Source: JAGVPT01 sp963827085 (GTDB lineage Bacteria; Bacteroidota; Ignavibacteria; UBA10030; UBA8401). Taken from it: a stretch of 64,000 nt of DNA. Each line of letters starts with the position of its first letter. Position 1 is the first letter of the stretch. Shown in pieces: positions 1-8,798 of the stretch. The position numbers were made by a program, and so were the translations under genes. Below the pieces are notes generated by a model. It was not told the DNA's origin and searched no databases. It was given only the letters and a program-made list of their open reading frames with translations. The stretch is taken from positions 310,001-374,000 of the forward strand of contig CAWGZY010000005.1 of assembly GCA_963827085.1 (NCBI GenBank). Reading direction: 5' to 3'.

Positions 1-70
1 TCGAATTTATTCAATCCTTAACAGATTTGACTTGCCGCTGATGTTCTCTGCGCCGCCTCTGTGTCTCTCT

Positions 71-93
71 GTGTAACACTATTTTTGTTACAC
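71..93. repeat. Palindromic intergenic element with 8-bp perfect stem
   Basis: gtgtaaca at 71-78 is the exact reverse complement of tgttacac at 86-93, with a 7-base loop of mostly T. The flanks extend the symmetry imperfectly: 'ctctgtgtctctctgtg' on the left answers 'gagattcacagag' on the right. The wording resembles dispersed intergenic repeats that I know from Bacteroidota/Chlorobi and some other environmental genomes; that link is from memory. It could also work as a terminator for a gene to the left of the window. Confidence 0.5.
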
Positions 94-272
94 CGAGCAG
101 CATTGAGATTCACAGAGTTCCGCTGAGATCCAACGACAATAATCTGTTCGCTCAGATACAGCAATTTTCTACTCCCTCTGTTCCATAATGTTCAGGTGCA
201 CGAATTCAGCCATCTCTGTTTCATAAGAGTCTGGAACGTCTCCAGAACGCCGCGAAAAGCAAAGGAGTGTGT

Positions 273-288
273 TGGCACAGTACTTGTC
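273..288 (+). promoter_or_regulatory. Candidate sigma-54 promoter for the DUF342/chemotaxis operon
   Basis: The sequence TGGCACAGTACTTGTC fits the -24/-12 architecture TGGCAC-N5-TTGC except that the -12 element reads TTGT. GG and the -12 dinucleotide are separated by the required 10 bases. It lies 55 bases before the first start codon and points the right way. One mismatch in the critical GC keeps the call tentative. Confidence 0.4.
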
Positions 289-342
289 TTATGAGCATTG
301 AATAATAGATTCAACTCAAACAGGATGACTCGGCGAGGGTGA

Positions 343-1755
343 ATGGACACGAATACCATGACAGTTACAGAGTCATTGAACGAACATATGAAAGTATCGA
401 TCTCCGACGACGGTACGCGCGCCTTCCTGACAAGTGAAGAACTGGCCGAGAATGCTTCCATCACGGAAGAGAGCATCATTCAATTTCTTGAAGAAAAGGG
501 AATCGTGTTTGGAATCAAAGAAGGACTCAGAATCGCCTTAGCCGCAGCAGTGAAGACTCGCACTCCATTTCTTGCTGCAGAAGGGATTGAGCCTGTCTCT
601 GGAAAAGATGGCAGGGTGGAATATCTCGTCGGCCTTAAGACTCTGGAGCCTTTGGAAGAAAAGGGGGGACGTGTCGATTTGCATAATCTCCACAGAATAC
701 ACAATGTGAAAAAAGGAGAGAGGCTCGCTATTGTTCATCCTCCTGAAGAGGGGGCATCGGGGATGTCAGTGAGGGGTTTGCCAATTGCCGCAAAGGCCGG
801 GAAAAAAGCGAGGATTTTTCGAGGGACGTACGTTTCCGCCGACCCGGGTAATGCCGGCATTCTTATTGCGTCAGAGGACGGCAATCTCATCATGAAACCG
901 GACGGAACGATCGAGGTCCAGCCGGTTATGACAATCCGGGGCGATGTTGATTTCTCAACGGGGGACATCGATTTCATCGGATCGCTAATTGTCACCGGCG
1001 ACATTAAAAGCGATTTTTCTGTGAAGGTACAAAAGAATTTGGAAGTTCGCGGTAATGTCGGCGACGCGACGATTATAGCAGGCGGCAATGTTCTGATTAA
1101 GAATGGGTTTCTCGGCCGGGGCAAAGGGTCGATTGTGGCCGGGGGAAATGTGAGAATACAGCACGTTCTCAACCAATCGATCGCGAGCGAAAAAAAAATC
1201 ACTATCGATCGGGAAGCTGTCTGCGCAAAAATTAACGCGGGCGATGCTATTGCCTCTCCCAAAGCAAGATTTGTAGGATGCGTCCTGCGCGGAGGAAACG
1301 AGGTTGAAGTGTTTAACCTCGGCAATGGCGATGATACTCAGGCAACCGTTCACGTTGGAAAACGTGCGGAACTCATTGAAAAATATAACGCTCTCGTCAA
1401 GGGGCTCGAACAGTTCAATAAACAATCGACAGAGATCCGGGACTATGTCTACAAACTCGTCCGCATGCAGCTCGACGCTCCTTTGTCGGAAGAACAAAAC
1501 AATCTCTTCGCAAAATTGAAGACCCTCCAGGCAGAGCTTCCGGCCACTGCCAAGAACCTGCAGAAAGAGAAAGATGAGATCGAAGCCGCGATGCAGGCTG
1601 CCGGATCGGCGCGTGTCATAGTACGAGGAACGGTTTACGTCAATGTGCTGCTGGACATCAACGGAGTAAAGAAGCTGATGCAGAGTGCATTGAAAGAAGC
1701 GATGTTCACAGAAAAAAACGGGAAGATAGAAGAACAATCGGCGCCTTCTTCCTGA
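343..1755 (+). CDS. DUF342 / FapA family polymer-forming protein
   Basis: This 470-residue protein matches the FapA (DUF342) family. Residues about 1-190 form the N-terminal family domain. From about 196 there is a run of short beta-helix-like turns (IRGDVDFSTGDIDF, GSLIVTGDI, LEVRGNVGD, IIAGGNVLI, SIVAGGNVRI), similar in look to bactofilins. A charged coiled coil follows around 340-420, then a short C-terminal beta segment. Family members often sit in flagellar or chemotaxis loci and have been linked to flagellar assembly or polar organisation; the biochemical role is unclear. It heads the operon, 38 bases before the HEAT-repeat gene. The ATG follows a weak purine-rich stretch (gcgaggg). Confidence 0.85.
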   Translation: MDTNTMTVTESLNEHMKVSISDDGTRAFLTSEELAENASITEESIIQFLEEKGIVFGIKEGLRIALAAAVKTRTPFLAAEGIEPVSGKDGRVEYLVGLKTLEPLEEKGGRVDLHNLHRIHNVKKGERLAIVHPPEEGASGMSVRGLPIAAKAGKKARIFRGTYVSADPGNAGILIASEDGNLIMKPDGTIEVQPVMTIRGDVDFSTGDIDFIGSLIVTGDIKSDFSVKVQKNLEVRGNVGDATIIAGGNVLIKNGFLGRGKGSIVAGGNVRIQHVLNQSIASEKKITIDREAVCAKINAGDAIASPKARFVGCVLRGGNEVEVFNLGNGDDTQATVHVGKRAELIEKYNALVKGLEQFNKQSTEIRDYVYKLVRMQLDAPLSEEQNNLFAKLKTLQAELPATAKNLQKEKDEIEAAMQAAGSARVIVRGTVYVNVLLDINGVKKLMQSALKEAMFTEKNGKIEEQSAPSS

Positions 1756-1793
1756 TTGAATGCTAACGACTATTCTCCATTCATTGAGATGTA

Positions 1794-3236
1794 ATGAAAA
1801 ATGAACTACGGAACCAGCTTGCGGCTCTTCTTTCTGCCGACGATCCCGCATTGCGGAGGCGTGCGGCGGAGGAACTTGCCGAAATAAAAGGCTTCACGCC
1901 AATAGCGGCCCTTGCCGCCGCGTTGCGTGACGAGAACAAAGGCGTACGTGATTCTGCGCTCCGTTCGCTCTCCCAAATCGGAAGCGAAAACGTTGCGCGC
2001 GCAGCCGTTGAGTATATCGCTGACGAAAATATTGTCACGCGGAACCTCGCAGCGGAATTACTTCTAAAACTCAAGGGGCAATCCGTCGGCGCCCTTCTTC
2101 CATATCTTTACGATGTTAATCAGGATGTCCGCAAGTTTGCTGTCGACATCCTTGGGTTGATCGGCGACGAAAAAACGGTGGCTCATATCATTCCCCTGCT
2201 TGACGATCCGGATGAAAACGTCGTCGTCTCGGCGGCAGAAGCTTTAGGAAACATCCGAAGTGCGCTCGCCGTTCCGCACCTCATCCGTGTGTTCAAGCTG
2301 AACGATAATGCGAAAGTGATCGTTGCCGAGGCGCTGGGAAAGATTGGGGACGAGAGCGGCGGTGAGTTTCTCCTCAAATACTTCTCGGCTGTTGTCGAGA
2401 ACCAGCAAGCCGATTACCTCGTTCTTTACGCGGTTGTCGACGCGATCGGATGCCTCGGGACCGAAGATGCATTGCCGGTTATCCGCCGCAGCATTTTCTC
2501 CGTCCATGGGGGCGTTCGGCACGTGCTGCTCCACGCGATGATAAGGATCCTCGAACGCAACAACAGGCCGCTCACAGAACTCCACGAATTTCAGACCGAC
2601 CTTGTCGATGCGCTACGCCGCGACAACGAAGCAATCCGATTGAGTGCGGTAAAAGTGCTGGCAGGGATTGAGGGAAAGGCCGTTACAGCTCCCCTCATCA
2701 AGGCCGTTGGCGGCTCCGAGGAACTCGATGCGGTCCTCGTTCCAATACTCGAACGCAGGAAGGATACATTCGAGGCAATCGTCGATCTGGCTGACACGCA
2801 CGAGATCGAAGCATCGAAGGAAATGGTCACTCTCATCGGACGAATAGCGTCGAGCACCGACTATCGGAGTATCCCGAAGGAACTGTTCGATCAGACATTG
2901 GGACTGCTTCATCGATCGTTCGCTTTTGTTACCGGCGGCTGGAGCGAAGGATCGGAAGAGACCCGGGGCGCGATCATCGAAACTATGCTGCATCTTGACG
3001 GAGACCGTGCTTTCGAATACCTCGCAAAGGTAACGGACGAGCCGGATCCGTGGCTGCGGATTCACGTCATCGAACTTGTTGCCTCGCTTGAAAACCGGGG
3101 AATTCCTGATTTCATCGCCCGATTTCTTGCGGACGAAGATGAAATGGTGCGCGAAGTCGCTGCCACGACCCTGGAGTCCAAAGGGTACAACCCGCGCATC
3201 GAATCCACCGAGTTTGGACCAGCTGACATTCACTAG
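1794..3236 (+). CDS. HEAT-repeat protein of the chemotaxis operon
   Basis: This 480-residue protein is made almost wholly of HEAT-type helical pairs. The clearest run is residues about 10-200, with recurring patterns such as D..VR..A...L..IG and a final pair near 420-465 (D.WLRIHVIELVASLENRG.PDFIA). No enzyme motif, signal peptide or membrane segment is visible, so it is probably a cytoplasmic scaffold or adaptor. It sits between the DUF342 gene and cheR with only 9 bases before cheR, so it is very likely co-expressed with the chemotaxis proteins. A function in receptor or motor signalling is inference from position only. The start is ATG directly after 'gagatgta'. Confidence 0.75.
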   Translation: MKNELRNQLAALLSADDPALRRRAAEELAEIKGFTPIAALAAALRDENKGVRDSALRSLSQIGSENVARAAVEYIADENIVTRNLAAELLLKLKGQSVGALLPYLYDVNQDVRKFAVDILGLIGDEKTVAHIIPLLDDPDENVVVSAAEALGNIRSALAVPHLIRVFKLNDNAKVIVAEALGKIGDESGGEFLLKYFSAVVENQQADYLVLYAVVDAIGCLGTEDALPVIRRSIFSVHGGVRHVLLHAMIRILERNNRPLTELHEFQTDLVDALRRDNEAIRLSAVKVLAGIEGKAVTAPLIKAVGGSEELDAVLVPILERRKDTFEAIVDLADTHEIEASKEMVTLIGRIASSTDYRSIPKELFDQTLGLLHRSFAFVTGGWSEGSEETRGAIIETMLHLDGDRAFEYLAKVTDEPDPWLRIHVIELVASLENRGIPDFIARFLADEDEMVREVAATTLESKGYNPRIESTEFGPADIH

Positions 3237-3245
3237 GAGATTGTT

Positions 3246-4127
3246 GTGACAGTACCACTCATGGCGACAACACACCTTCCCGGTATTTCCGCGGCTCCGA
3301 AAATGAGCGATGAAATGTTTCGCGCAATTCGCACGTTCATTTATCAGAACACCGGAATCTACTTCCAGGACAACAAGAAATACCTCCTTGAGGGAAGGCT
3401 TGGCAAGCGCCTCCAAGTATTGGAGATCGATGAATTTGAGACGTACCTCCAGCGCGTGCGGTTCGGTGCTGATAAAATTGCGGAAATGAAGTTCCTCTAT
3501 GAAGCCGTCACGATCAACGAGACGTTCTTCTTTCGCAATGAGCCGCAATTCGAGGCGTTTGAACACACCCTCGTCCCTAAACTCGTTGCCGCAAAAGGCT
3601 CTTCCAGGACGAAACTTAAAGTGTGGAGCGCGGCAAGTTCGTCGGGGGAAGAGGCCTACACGCTTGCAATGATTTATCTCGAGAAACTGCGCCCGAAGTA
3701 TGCAGGGTTGGAGATCGAAATTGTCGGTACAGACATCAACCAATCCGTGATCGAGACGGCACGGTCGGGTGTGTACCGCGAGTATTCTGTCCGCAATATG
3801 CCGAAGTTGTTCCTCGAAAAATATTTTGAAACTGCCGACGGGCGTTTCCACATCTGCCCGGAAGTGAAGCAGCTGGCGCGATTCCAGCATCTCAACCTCT
3901 ACGATCGTCCGAGAATGCGCGGGATGGGCCGTTTTGATATAATCTTTTGTGCAAACGTCCTCATCTATTTTGATCAGCAGTCAAAAATCCAGGTTGTGTC
4001 AGATTTGTACGACAACCTCAATCCGGGCGGGTCTCTTTTTATCGGTTATGCCGAATCTCTGCACGGTATCTCTTCGGCGTTCAAGCTCGTCAATTTTCCT
4101 AAAACAGTCGCGTACCAGAAGGAGTGA
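3246..4127 (+). CDS. cheR: Chemotaxis protein methyltransferase CheR
   Basis: CheR uses S-adenosylmethionine to methylate glutamates on chemoreceptors and so sets adaptation. The 293-residue product has the helical N-terminal domain (about 20-80) and a Rossmann-type methyltransferase domain. Visible family motifs are NETFFFR, the SAM-site stretch WSAASSSGEEAYTLA, GTDIN, and FDIIFCANVLIYFD near the C-terminus, where CAN replaces the commoner CRN. The start is GTG at 3246, preceded by aggaga at 3236-3241. The gene belongs to the che operon and is followed after 7 bases by a cheY. No receptor gene is present in the window. Confidence 0.93.
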   Translation: MTVPLMATTHLPGISAAPKMSDEMFRAIRTFIYQNTGIYFQDNKKYLLEGRLGKRLQVLEIDEFETYLQRVRFGADKIAEMKFLYEAVTINETFFFRNEPQFEAFEHTLVPKLVAAKGSSRTKLKVWSAASSSGEEAYTLAMIYLEKLRPKYAGLEIEIVGTDINQSVIETARSGVYREYSVRNMPKLFLEKYFETADGRFHICPEVKQLARFQHLNLYDRPRMRGMGRFDIIFCANVLIYFDQQSKIQVVSDLYDNLNPGGSLFIGYAESLHGISSAFKLVNFPKTVAYQKE

Positions 4128-4134
4128 TAACGCT

Positions 4135-4509
4135 ATGGGCAAGGAAGTGCTCATCGTGGACGATTCCGCCACAGTCAGAAAATTCGTATCTGTGTCTCTC
4201 AGCATGCAGGGATTCACCGTTGTTACCGCCTGCGACGGCATGGACGCGCTCGAAAAAATTTCGAAGGGGAAGTTCAACCTCGTGATCACCGATCTCAATA
4301 TGCCGACAATGGATGGGATGGAATTTATTAAAGCTCTCCGTGAAAACCCGGAATTCCATGAACTTCCCGTGATCATTCTCACGTCTCTCACGGACCAGGC
4401 GACAAAGGAGCAGGGAGTGAAGCTCGGTGTCAATTCGTACGTCGTGAAACCGTTTAGCCTTGAAAAGATTCAATACGAAGTCTCAAAATATCTCAGCTGG
4501 ACGGATTGA
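4135..4509 (+). CDS. cheY: CheY-type single-domain response regulator 1
   Basis: This 124-residue protein is a stand-alone receiver domain. The acidic pair DD9-10, phosphorylation site D53, switch threonine T83 and lysine K105 are all in place. CheA should phosphorylate it so that it can bind the FliM N-terminus. The reading frame is open upstream inside cheR, but the ATG at 4135 after aaggag at 4119-4124 gives the canonical receiver start. It is one of two consecutive cheY genes with different sequences, so one may act on the motor and the other as a phosphate sink or with a different output. Confidence 0.92.
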   Translation: MGKEVLIVDDSATVRKFVSVSLSMQGFTVVTACDGMDALEKISKGKFNLVITDLNMPTMDGMEFIKALRENPEFHELPVIILTSLTDQATKEQGVKLGVNSYVVKPFSLEKIQYEVSKYLSWTD

Positions 4510-4571
4510 GTGACGCGTACAGAGGATGATAAATCTGGGACATCCAATAACGCACAAAAGGGAAAGCAGCC

Positions 4572-4958
4572 ATGGCAAAGTTTCTTGTTGTAGATGATTC
4601 GCTCACAATGCGCCGCATCGTTGTCAATGCTCTCAAAACGCAGGGGTTCAATGAAGTGACAGAAGCGAGCGACGGAAAAGACGCAGTTGCAAAAATTCTC
4701 AGCGAAGGGGCTCAATTTGTGATTACGGATTGGAACATGCCCGAAATGAACGGCCTCGAACTTGCCAAATGGCTCCGGTCGAATCCGCAGTATGAAAACA
4801 TCCCGATACTCATGATCACAACCCGAGGAAACAAGGACGATGTGATTGAGGCGATGAAGGCCCGCGTCAACAATTACATCGTAAAGCCATTTACGCCGCA
4901 AGGGTTGAAGGAGAAGATAGACCAAATAATGAAAACCGTGGAATTAAAATCGGCATAA
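4572..4958 (+). CDS. cheY: CheY-type single-domain response regulator 2
   Basis: This is a second stand-alone receiver of 128 residues, with DD8-9, D53, T83/T84 and K105 and the NxPxxxG element (NMPEMNG). Its MITTRG and VKPF segments look like typical motor CheY proteins of the TM0700 type. It lies 62 bases after the first cheY with no obvious terminator between, and is preceded by gggaaag at 4560-4566. The two receivers differ at most surface positions, so they are probably old paralogues and not a recent duplication. Confidence 0.92.
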   Translation: MAKFLVVDDSLTMRRIVVNALKTQGFNEVTEASDGKDAVAKILSEGAQFVITDWNMPEMNGLELAKWLRSNPQYENIPILMITTRGNKDDVIEAMKARVNNYIVKPFTPQGLKEKIDQIMKTVELKSA

Positions 4959-5055
4959 TCCACAGCAGCCTCGGGCGGAGACTCTGATGTTGAAACGAAA
5001 AAACAGGGTGCGAACCGCTTCAGAATCAGCGTATGACAATCAAGGAGTTTACTCG

Positions 5056-5796
5056 ATGGACAATCCATTAATCCAATCAACCCAACCGCCTGTGGAACAG
5101 TTTCCGCGCGGCAACGCTCCGGGGACACTCAAGGATTTTATCCACCTCCTGCACGAAATAGTTCCGTTGCTCGAAAATGTGAGAACTTCCATCGAAGAAA
5201 GTTCCAATCGGATTCCAAAGGCATCCAGGCAACTTTCAAAAGTGAATCAGGAGACCGAAAATGCGACGGTTGAAATTCTCAATGTTCTTGAGGTAATGAC
5301 CGCAAGAATATCGAGCGCTGAAGCACAGCTTCATCGGTTGAAGGACATCATCCAGAATTCGAAGGATTCCGCAAAGAAAAATGCGGAAAGGCTTCTCGCG
5401 AATACGTCCGACGCCGGCGCTTACTCATCCACAGAGCTTACTGCTCTTGTTGTGAACGAATTCATCAGCGGTATCGACAGCAGCGAAGCGATTCCCTCCA
5501 TCGAAGAAGTCTTGCGAAAGACCAAAGAGGATTCAATGAACATTGCGATGGCGCTGCAGGTGCAAGACATCGCCAGCCAGCAAATCGCAAGTGTCGCCCA
5601 TACCATTGAATCTGTTGAAGCCCAGCTTGTCCGTGCTCTGAATCGTTTTGAAAACGGGGACACAAGCGACATCGCAAACGACAATACCGATGAGTTGCCG
5701 GCGCCCGCCTTCGACGTCGAGGCCCGTTACACGCGGTCGGAAGAACGTCAAGACATTGCCGATGAGATTGTAAAACAATTTGCCACCAATAAATAG
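5056..5796 (+). CDS. cheZ: CheZ-like CheY-P phosphatase
   Basis: CheZ removes phosphate from CheY-P. The 246-residue product is helical and charged throughout, with a long hairpin-like coiled coil. The diagnostic element is QDIASQQ, in which D171 and Q175 match the D-x-x-x-Q catalytic pair of CheZ. Overall similarity to E. coli CheZ is otherwise low, so 'CheZ-like' is safer. I chose the ATG at 5056 because aaggag at 5042-5047 stands 8 bases before it. An in-frame ATG at 4987 with ggag at 4977-4980 would add 23 residues without recognisable features. The gene lies between cheY2 and cheA in the che operon. Confidence 0.75.
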   Translation: MDNPLIQSTQPPVEQFPRGNAPGTLKDFIHLLHEIVPLLENVRTSIEESSNRIPKASRQLSKVNQETENATVEILNVLEVMTARISSAEAQLHRLKDIIQNSKDSAKKNAERLLANTSDAGAYSSTELTALVVNEFISGIDSSEAIPSIEEVLRKTKEDSMNIAMALQVQDIASQQIASVAHTIESVEAQLVRALNRFENGDTSDIANDNTDELPAPAFDVEARYTRSEERQDIADEIVKQFATNK

Positions 5797-5871
5797 AAGG
5801 ACAGGCTTGCCATGCAGTTTCGTGAACCGGTCCATCAAGTCGAATGAATCAACTTAAGAAAAGTTCTTACA

Positions 5872-7707
5872 ATGGCTAATGATCAGGCAGCATCAGGACA
5901 GAACGGAACATCCCAGGCGCTCGACGGCGAAATGGCCGAGATACTCGAAAGTTTCATCGTTGAGTCGAACGAAATTCTCGAAACTCTTGGCCAGAACCTG
6001 CTCGCTCTCGAAAAAAATCCCGTGGACACCGAACTCCACAATGTTATCTTTCGTGCGGTTCACACGCTGAAAGGAACGTCGTCATTCCTTGGGTTCGAGC
6101 AAACGACTTCACTCGCACACGTCTTCGAGGATGTGCTTAACAAGATCCGGCGGGGGGAGCTAAAGGTTTCATCCGAGAAAATGGATGTTATGTTTGAAGC
6201 CTTTGACCTCCTGAAAGAACTCATGCGGCGTATTGAAACGCACAACAACGATCCGATCGATCTTAGGGAAATTCTCGAAAGGCTTCGGGCTATCAGTGTA
6301 CCGGGAGGAGACGTTCAGGCAAAAAAATCAGTTGAGCCGGCACCTTCGGGACATGCAGTAACAGTTTCAGCCGATGAGAATCCAGATCCAGCCGAATCCG
6401 TTCCGCCGGCAGAGCACGAAGAAGCGGCAGCCCGAGAACCTGCGGCGGCCCAGGCCGCAGCGTCGCCTGCGCTGGCGAAATCCGCAGACTCGACGATTCG
6501 CGTCGATGTAGTGCGCCTTGATGCATTGATGAATCTCGTCGGAGAGCTGGTTCTTGGGAGAAACCGGCTGTCGCAGGTAGCGCACCAGCTGAACGAAAAG
6601 TACGACGGACAGCAGCTCATGCACGAACTCGGAGAAACGAATTCGCATATCGATTTCATTACCACCGAACTCCAGATGGCCGTCATGAAGACGCGGATGG
6701 TTCCGATTGCAAAGGTGTTCAACAAACTCCCCCGGTTGATACGCGAGTTATCAAAAGAAATGGGGAAGGAGATCGAGCTGAAGATGGTGGGCGAGGAGAC
6801 GGAACTCGATAAATCACTCATCGAAGAACTGAACGATCCGCTGATCCACTTAATGCGCAACTCAGCGGATCATGGTGTCGAAACTCCGGCGGAAAGAGTA
6901 GCCGCCGGAAAGGAACCCAAAGGAACGGTTGTCGTCCGGGCAGAGCATGAAGGGAATCATATCGTCATTTCGGTGGAGGACGACGGGCACGGAATGGATC
7001 CGGAGAAATTGAAACGCAAGGCTCTTGAAAAAGGGATGGTCACGGAATCACAGGCAAAAGAGATGTCGACGGCCGAAGCTTTCAACCTCATTTTCGCACC
7101 GGGGTTCAGTACGGCCCAAAAAGTCACAAACGTCTCCGGCCGCGGAGTAGGGATGGATGTCGTAAGGACGAACGTGCAGAAGCTGAAGGGCGCGATCCAG
7201 ATCCGATCGGAGATGAACGTCGGGACAACGATCATTATCAAGCTTCCGTTGACGCTTGCGATCATTCAGGCACTGCTCGTCGAGGCAAAGAAGGAAATAT
7301 TCAGCATACCGCTCGATTCAGTGCGCGAGGTGGTAAGGATCAACCGCGAGGAAATTTCCTCCATCAACGGTAAAGAAGTGATCCGGCTCCGCGATACCGT
7401 TCTCCCGCTTACCCATCTTTCCCGCGTCCTCGGATCTGACAGAAATAGTGAAAATGCCGAGTGGATGTACATCGTGGTCGTTGGGCTGGCCGAGAAGAAT
7501 CTCGGCATTGTCGTCGATTCGCTTTTGGGTCAGAAAGAAGTTGTTATCAAAACGATTGGAGAATATCTCGGAAATGTGAGAGGCATCGCCGGATCAACAA
7601 TTCTCGGAGACGGGAGGGTCATCATGATCATCGACATTGGAGAACTCATGAAAATATGTTCCGAGCAGCCCGAAGTAATGCATTCGGAGAAGCAGGTAGC
7701 CGTATGA
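5872..7707 (+). CDS. cheA: Chemotaxis histidine kinase CheA
   Basis: CheA is the receptor-coupled kinase that feeds phosphate to CheY and CheB. In 611 residues I see the HPt domain with H64 in AVHTLKGTSSFLGF, a low-complexity Ala/Glu/Pro linker (about 145-205), the dimerisation helices (about 205-270), the HATPase domain with N330 (HLMRNSADHG) and DDGHG at 370-374, and a C-terminal CheW-like domain from about 465. A separate CheY-binding P2 domain seems absent or collapsed into the linker, so phosphotransfer may be direct from P1. The stop overlaps the cheB start as ATGA. No cheW is found in the window. Confidence 0.95.
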   Translation: MANDQAASGQNGTSQALDGEMAEILESFIVESNEILETLGQNLLALEKNPVDTELHNVIFRAVHTLKGTSSFLGFEQTTSLAHVFEDVLNKIRRGELKVSSEKMDVMFEAFDLLKELMRRIETHNNDPIDLREILERLRAISVPGGDVQAKKSVEPAPSGHAVTVSADENPDPAESVPPAEHEEAAAREPAAAQAAASPALAKSADSTIRVDVVRLDALMNLVGELVLGRNRLSQVAHQLNEKYDGQQLMHELGETNSHIDFITTELQMAVMKTRMVPIAKVFNKLPRLIRELSKEMGKEIELKMVGEETELDKSLIEELNDPLIHLMRNSADHGVETPAERVAAGKEPKGTVVVRAEHEGNHIVISVEDDGHGMDPEKLKRKALEKGMVTESQAKEMSTAEAFNLIFAPGFSTAQKVTNVSGRGVGMDVVRTNVQKLKGAIQIRSEMNVGTTIIIKLPLTLAIIQALLVEAKKEIFSIPLDSVREVVRINREEISSINGKEVIRLRDTVLPLTHLSRVLGSDRNSENAEWMYIVVVGLAEKNLGIVVDSLLGQKEVVIKTIGEYLGNVRGIAGSTILGDGRVIMIIDIGELMKICSEQPEVMHSEKQVAV

Positions 7708-8798
7708 GCGGAATAATCAATGTCGTGATCGTCGACGATTCCGCATTCATGAGAAAATCTCTTGCGATGCTGCTGGAATCCGACCCTGGAATAAAAGTGG
7801 TTGCCACGGCACGGGACGGCAAAGAGGGAATCGAGAAAATCAGGGAGTTCAAGCCCGATCTCGTCACGATGGATATTGAAATGCCGGTGATGACCGGCCT
7901 GGAAGCCCTTGCCATCATCATGAAAGAAATGCCTCTTCCAGTTGTCATGGTCAGTTCACTGACGACCGAAGGTGCACAGGCAACGCTCGATGCCTTAGCA
8001 CTCGGAGCGGTCGATTTCATACCGAAAGAACTCTCCTACGTCTCACTCGATATCGTCAAGATCAAAGCCGAACTCATTGCAAAAGTAAAAGAGATTGTCC
8101 GCAGCCGCTCTCTCGTTTTTCGATTGCAGCGGATCCGTACTGCCAATCAACACATCAGGGGTCCCGTTCCCAAGAGACCATTCGTCGTCCGCGCGCCTTT
8201 CGTACCTTCAAAGAGGGACAATTTTAAGGCAGTAGTCCTTGGAATATCAACAGGGGGGCCATTTGCACTCTTGGAAACGCTGCCAAAGCTGCCGGGGAAT
8301 TTCCCGGTCGGGATTGCAGTCGTGCAGCATATGCCTCCACGTTTTACTAAATCTCTAGCGGAAAGGCTTGACGGATTAAGCCAGGTTCGCGTGAAGGAGG
8401 CCGCGGACGGCGATGTTATGGAACCGGGCCTTGTGCTCATTGCTCCGGGAGGGCAGCACATGACGTTTGCACGATCGGCAATGGCCGTTCGTGTCAGGAT
8501 AACAGATGAGCCGAAAAATACGCTGTATCATCCTTCAGCAGACATCATGATGACATCCGCCGCAGAGACAATAAATGGTCCCTTGCTGGGTGTTATCATG
8601 ACGGGAATGGGGAAAGACGGACTCGAGGGATTGAAATTAATCAGAAAGAATCGGGGGTACGTCATTGCGCAAGACGAGGAGTCGTGCGTCGTCTATGGAA
8701 TGCCTAAAGCCGCCGTCGATGGAGGAGTTGCGAACGTTGTTGTGCCGTTGAGCAATATTCCTGATGCCATTGTCAAAGTTATACAGGGAGATGACTGA
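7704..8798 (+). CDS. cheB: Chemotaxis response regulator methylesterase CheB
   Basis: CheB removes methyl groups (and deamidates glutamines) on receptors and opposes CheR. The 364-residue protein has an N-terminal receiver (DD11-12, phosphorylation site D57) and a C-terminal esterase domain with the catalytic triad S182 in GISTGG, H209 in VQHMPP and D305 in MGKDG. The frame is open far upstream inside cheA, but the ATG at 7704 overlapping the cheA stop gives the normal family start. It overlaps the next small gene by one base. Confidence 0.95.
   Translation: MSGIINVVIVDDSAFMRKSLAMLLESDPGIKVVATARDGKEGIEKIREFKPDLVTMDIEMPVMTGLEALAIIMKEMPLPVVMVSSLTTEGAQATLDALALGAVDFIPKELSYVSLDIVKIKAELIAKVKEIVRSRSLVFRLQRIRTANQHIRGPVPKRPFVVRAPFVPSKRDNFKAVVLGISTGGPFALLETLPKLPGNFPVGIAVVQHMPPRFTKSLAERLDGLSQVRVKEAADGDVMEPGLVLIAPGGQHMTFARSAMAVRVRITDEPKNTLYHPSADIMMTSAAETINGPLLGVIMTGMGKDGLEGLKLIRKNRGYVIAQDEESCVVYGMPKAAVDGGVANVVVPLSNIPDAIVKVIQGDD

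Larger units (their letters stand above)
1..342. other. Intergenic region upstream of the chemotaxis operon
   Basis: I see no convincing coding sequence here. The left part holds a palindromic element (about 40-150) built from 'ctctgtg' words around a perfect 8-bp stem. The right part holds a possible sigma-54 promoter (273-288) oriented toward the first gene. An ORF on the opposite strand running from inside the first gene back to 192 has no recognisable protein features and looks like a shadow. Confidence 0.6.

Noticed and set aside
735..1851. Long antisense ORFs opposite the DUF342 gene
   Set aside because: They lie entirely in frames opposite a clear protein family, have no recognisable domains, and show the Arg/Ser/Pro bias of shadow frames.
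2613..3890. 425-codon antisense ORF across the HEAT gene and cheR
   Set aside because: It spans two well supported genes on the other strand and its translation has no domain-like pattern.
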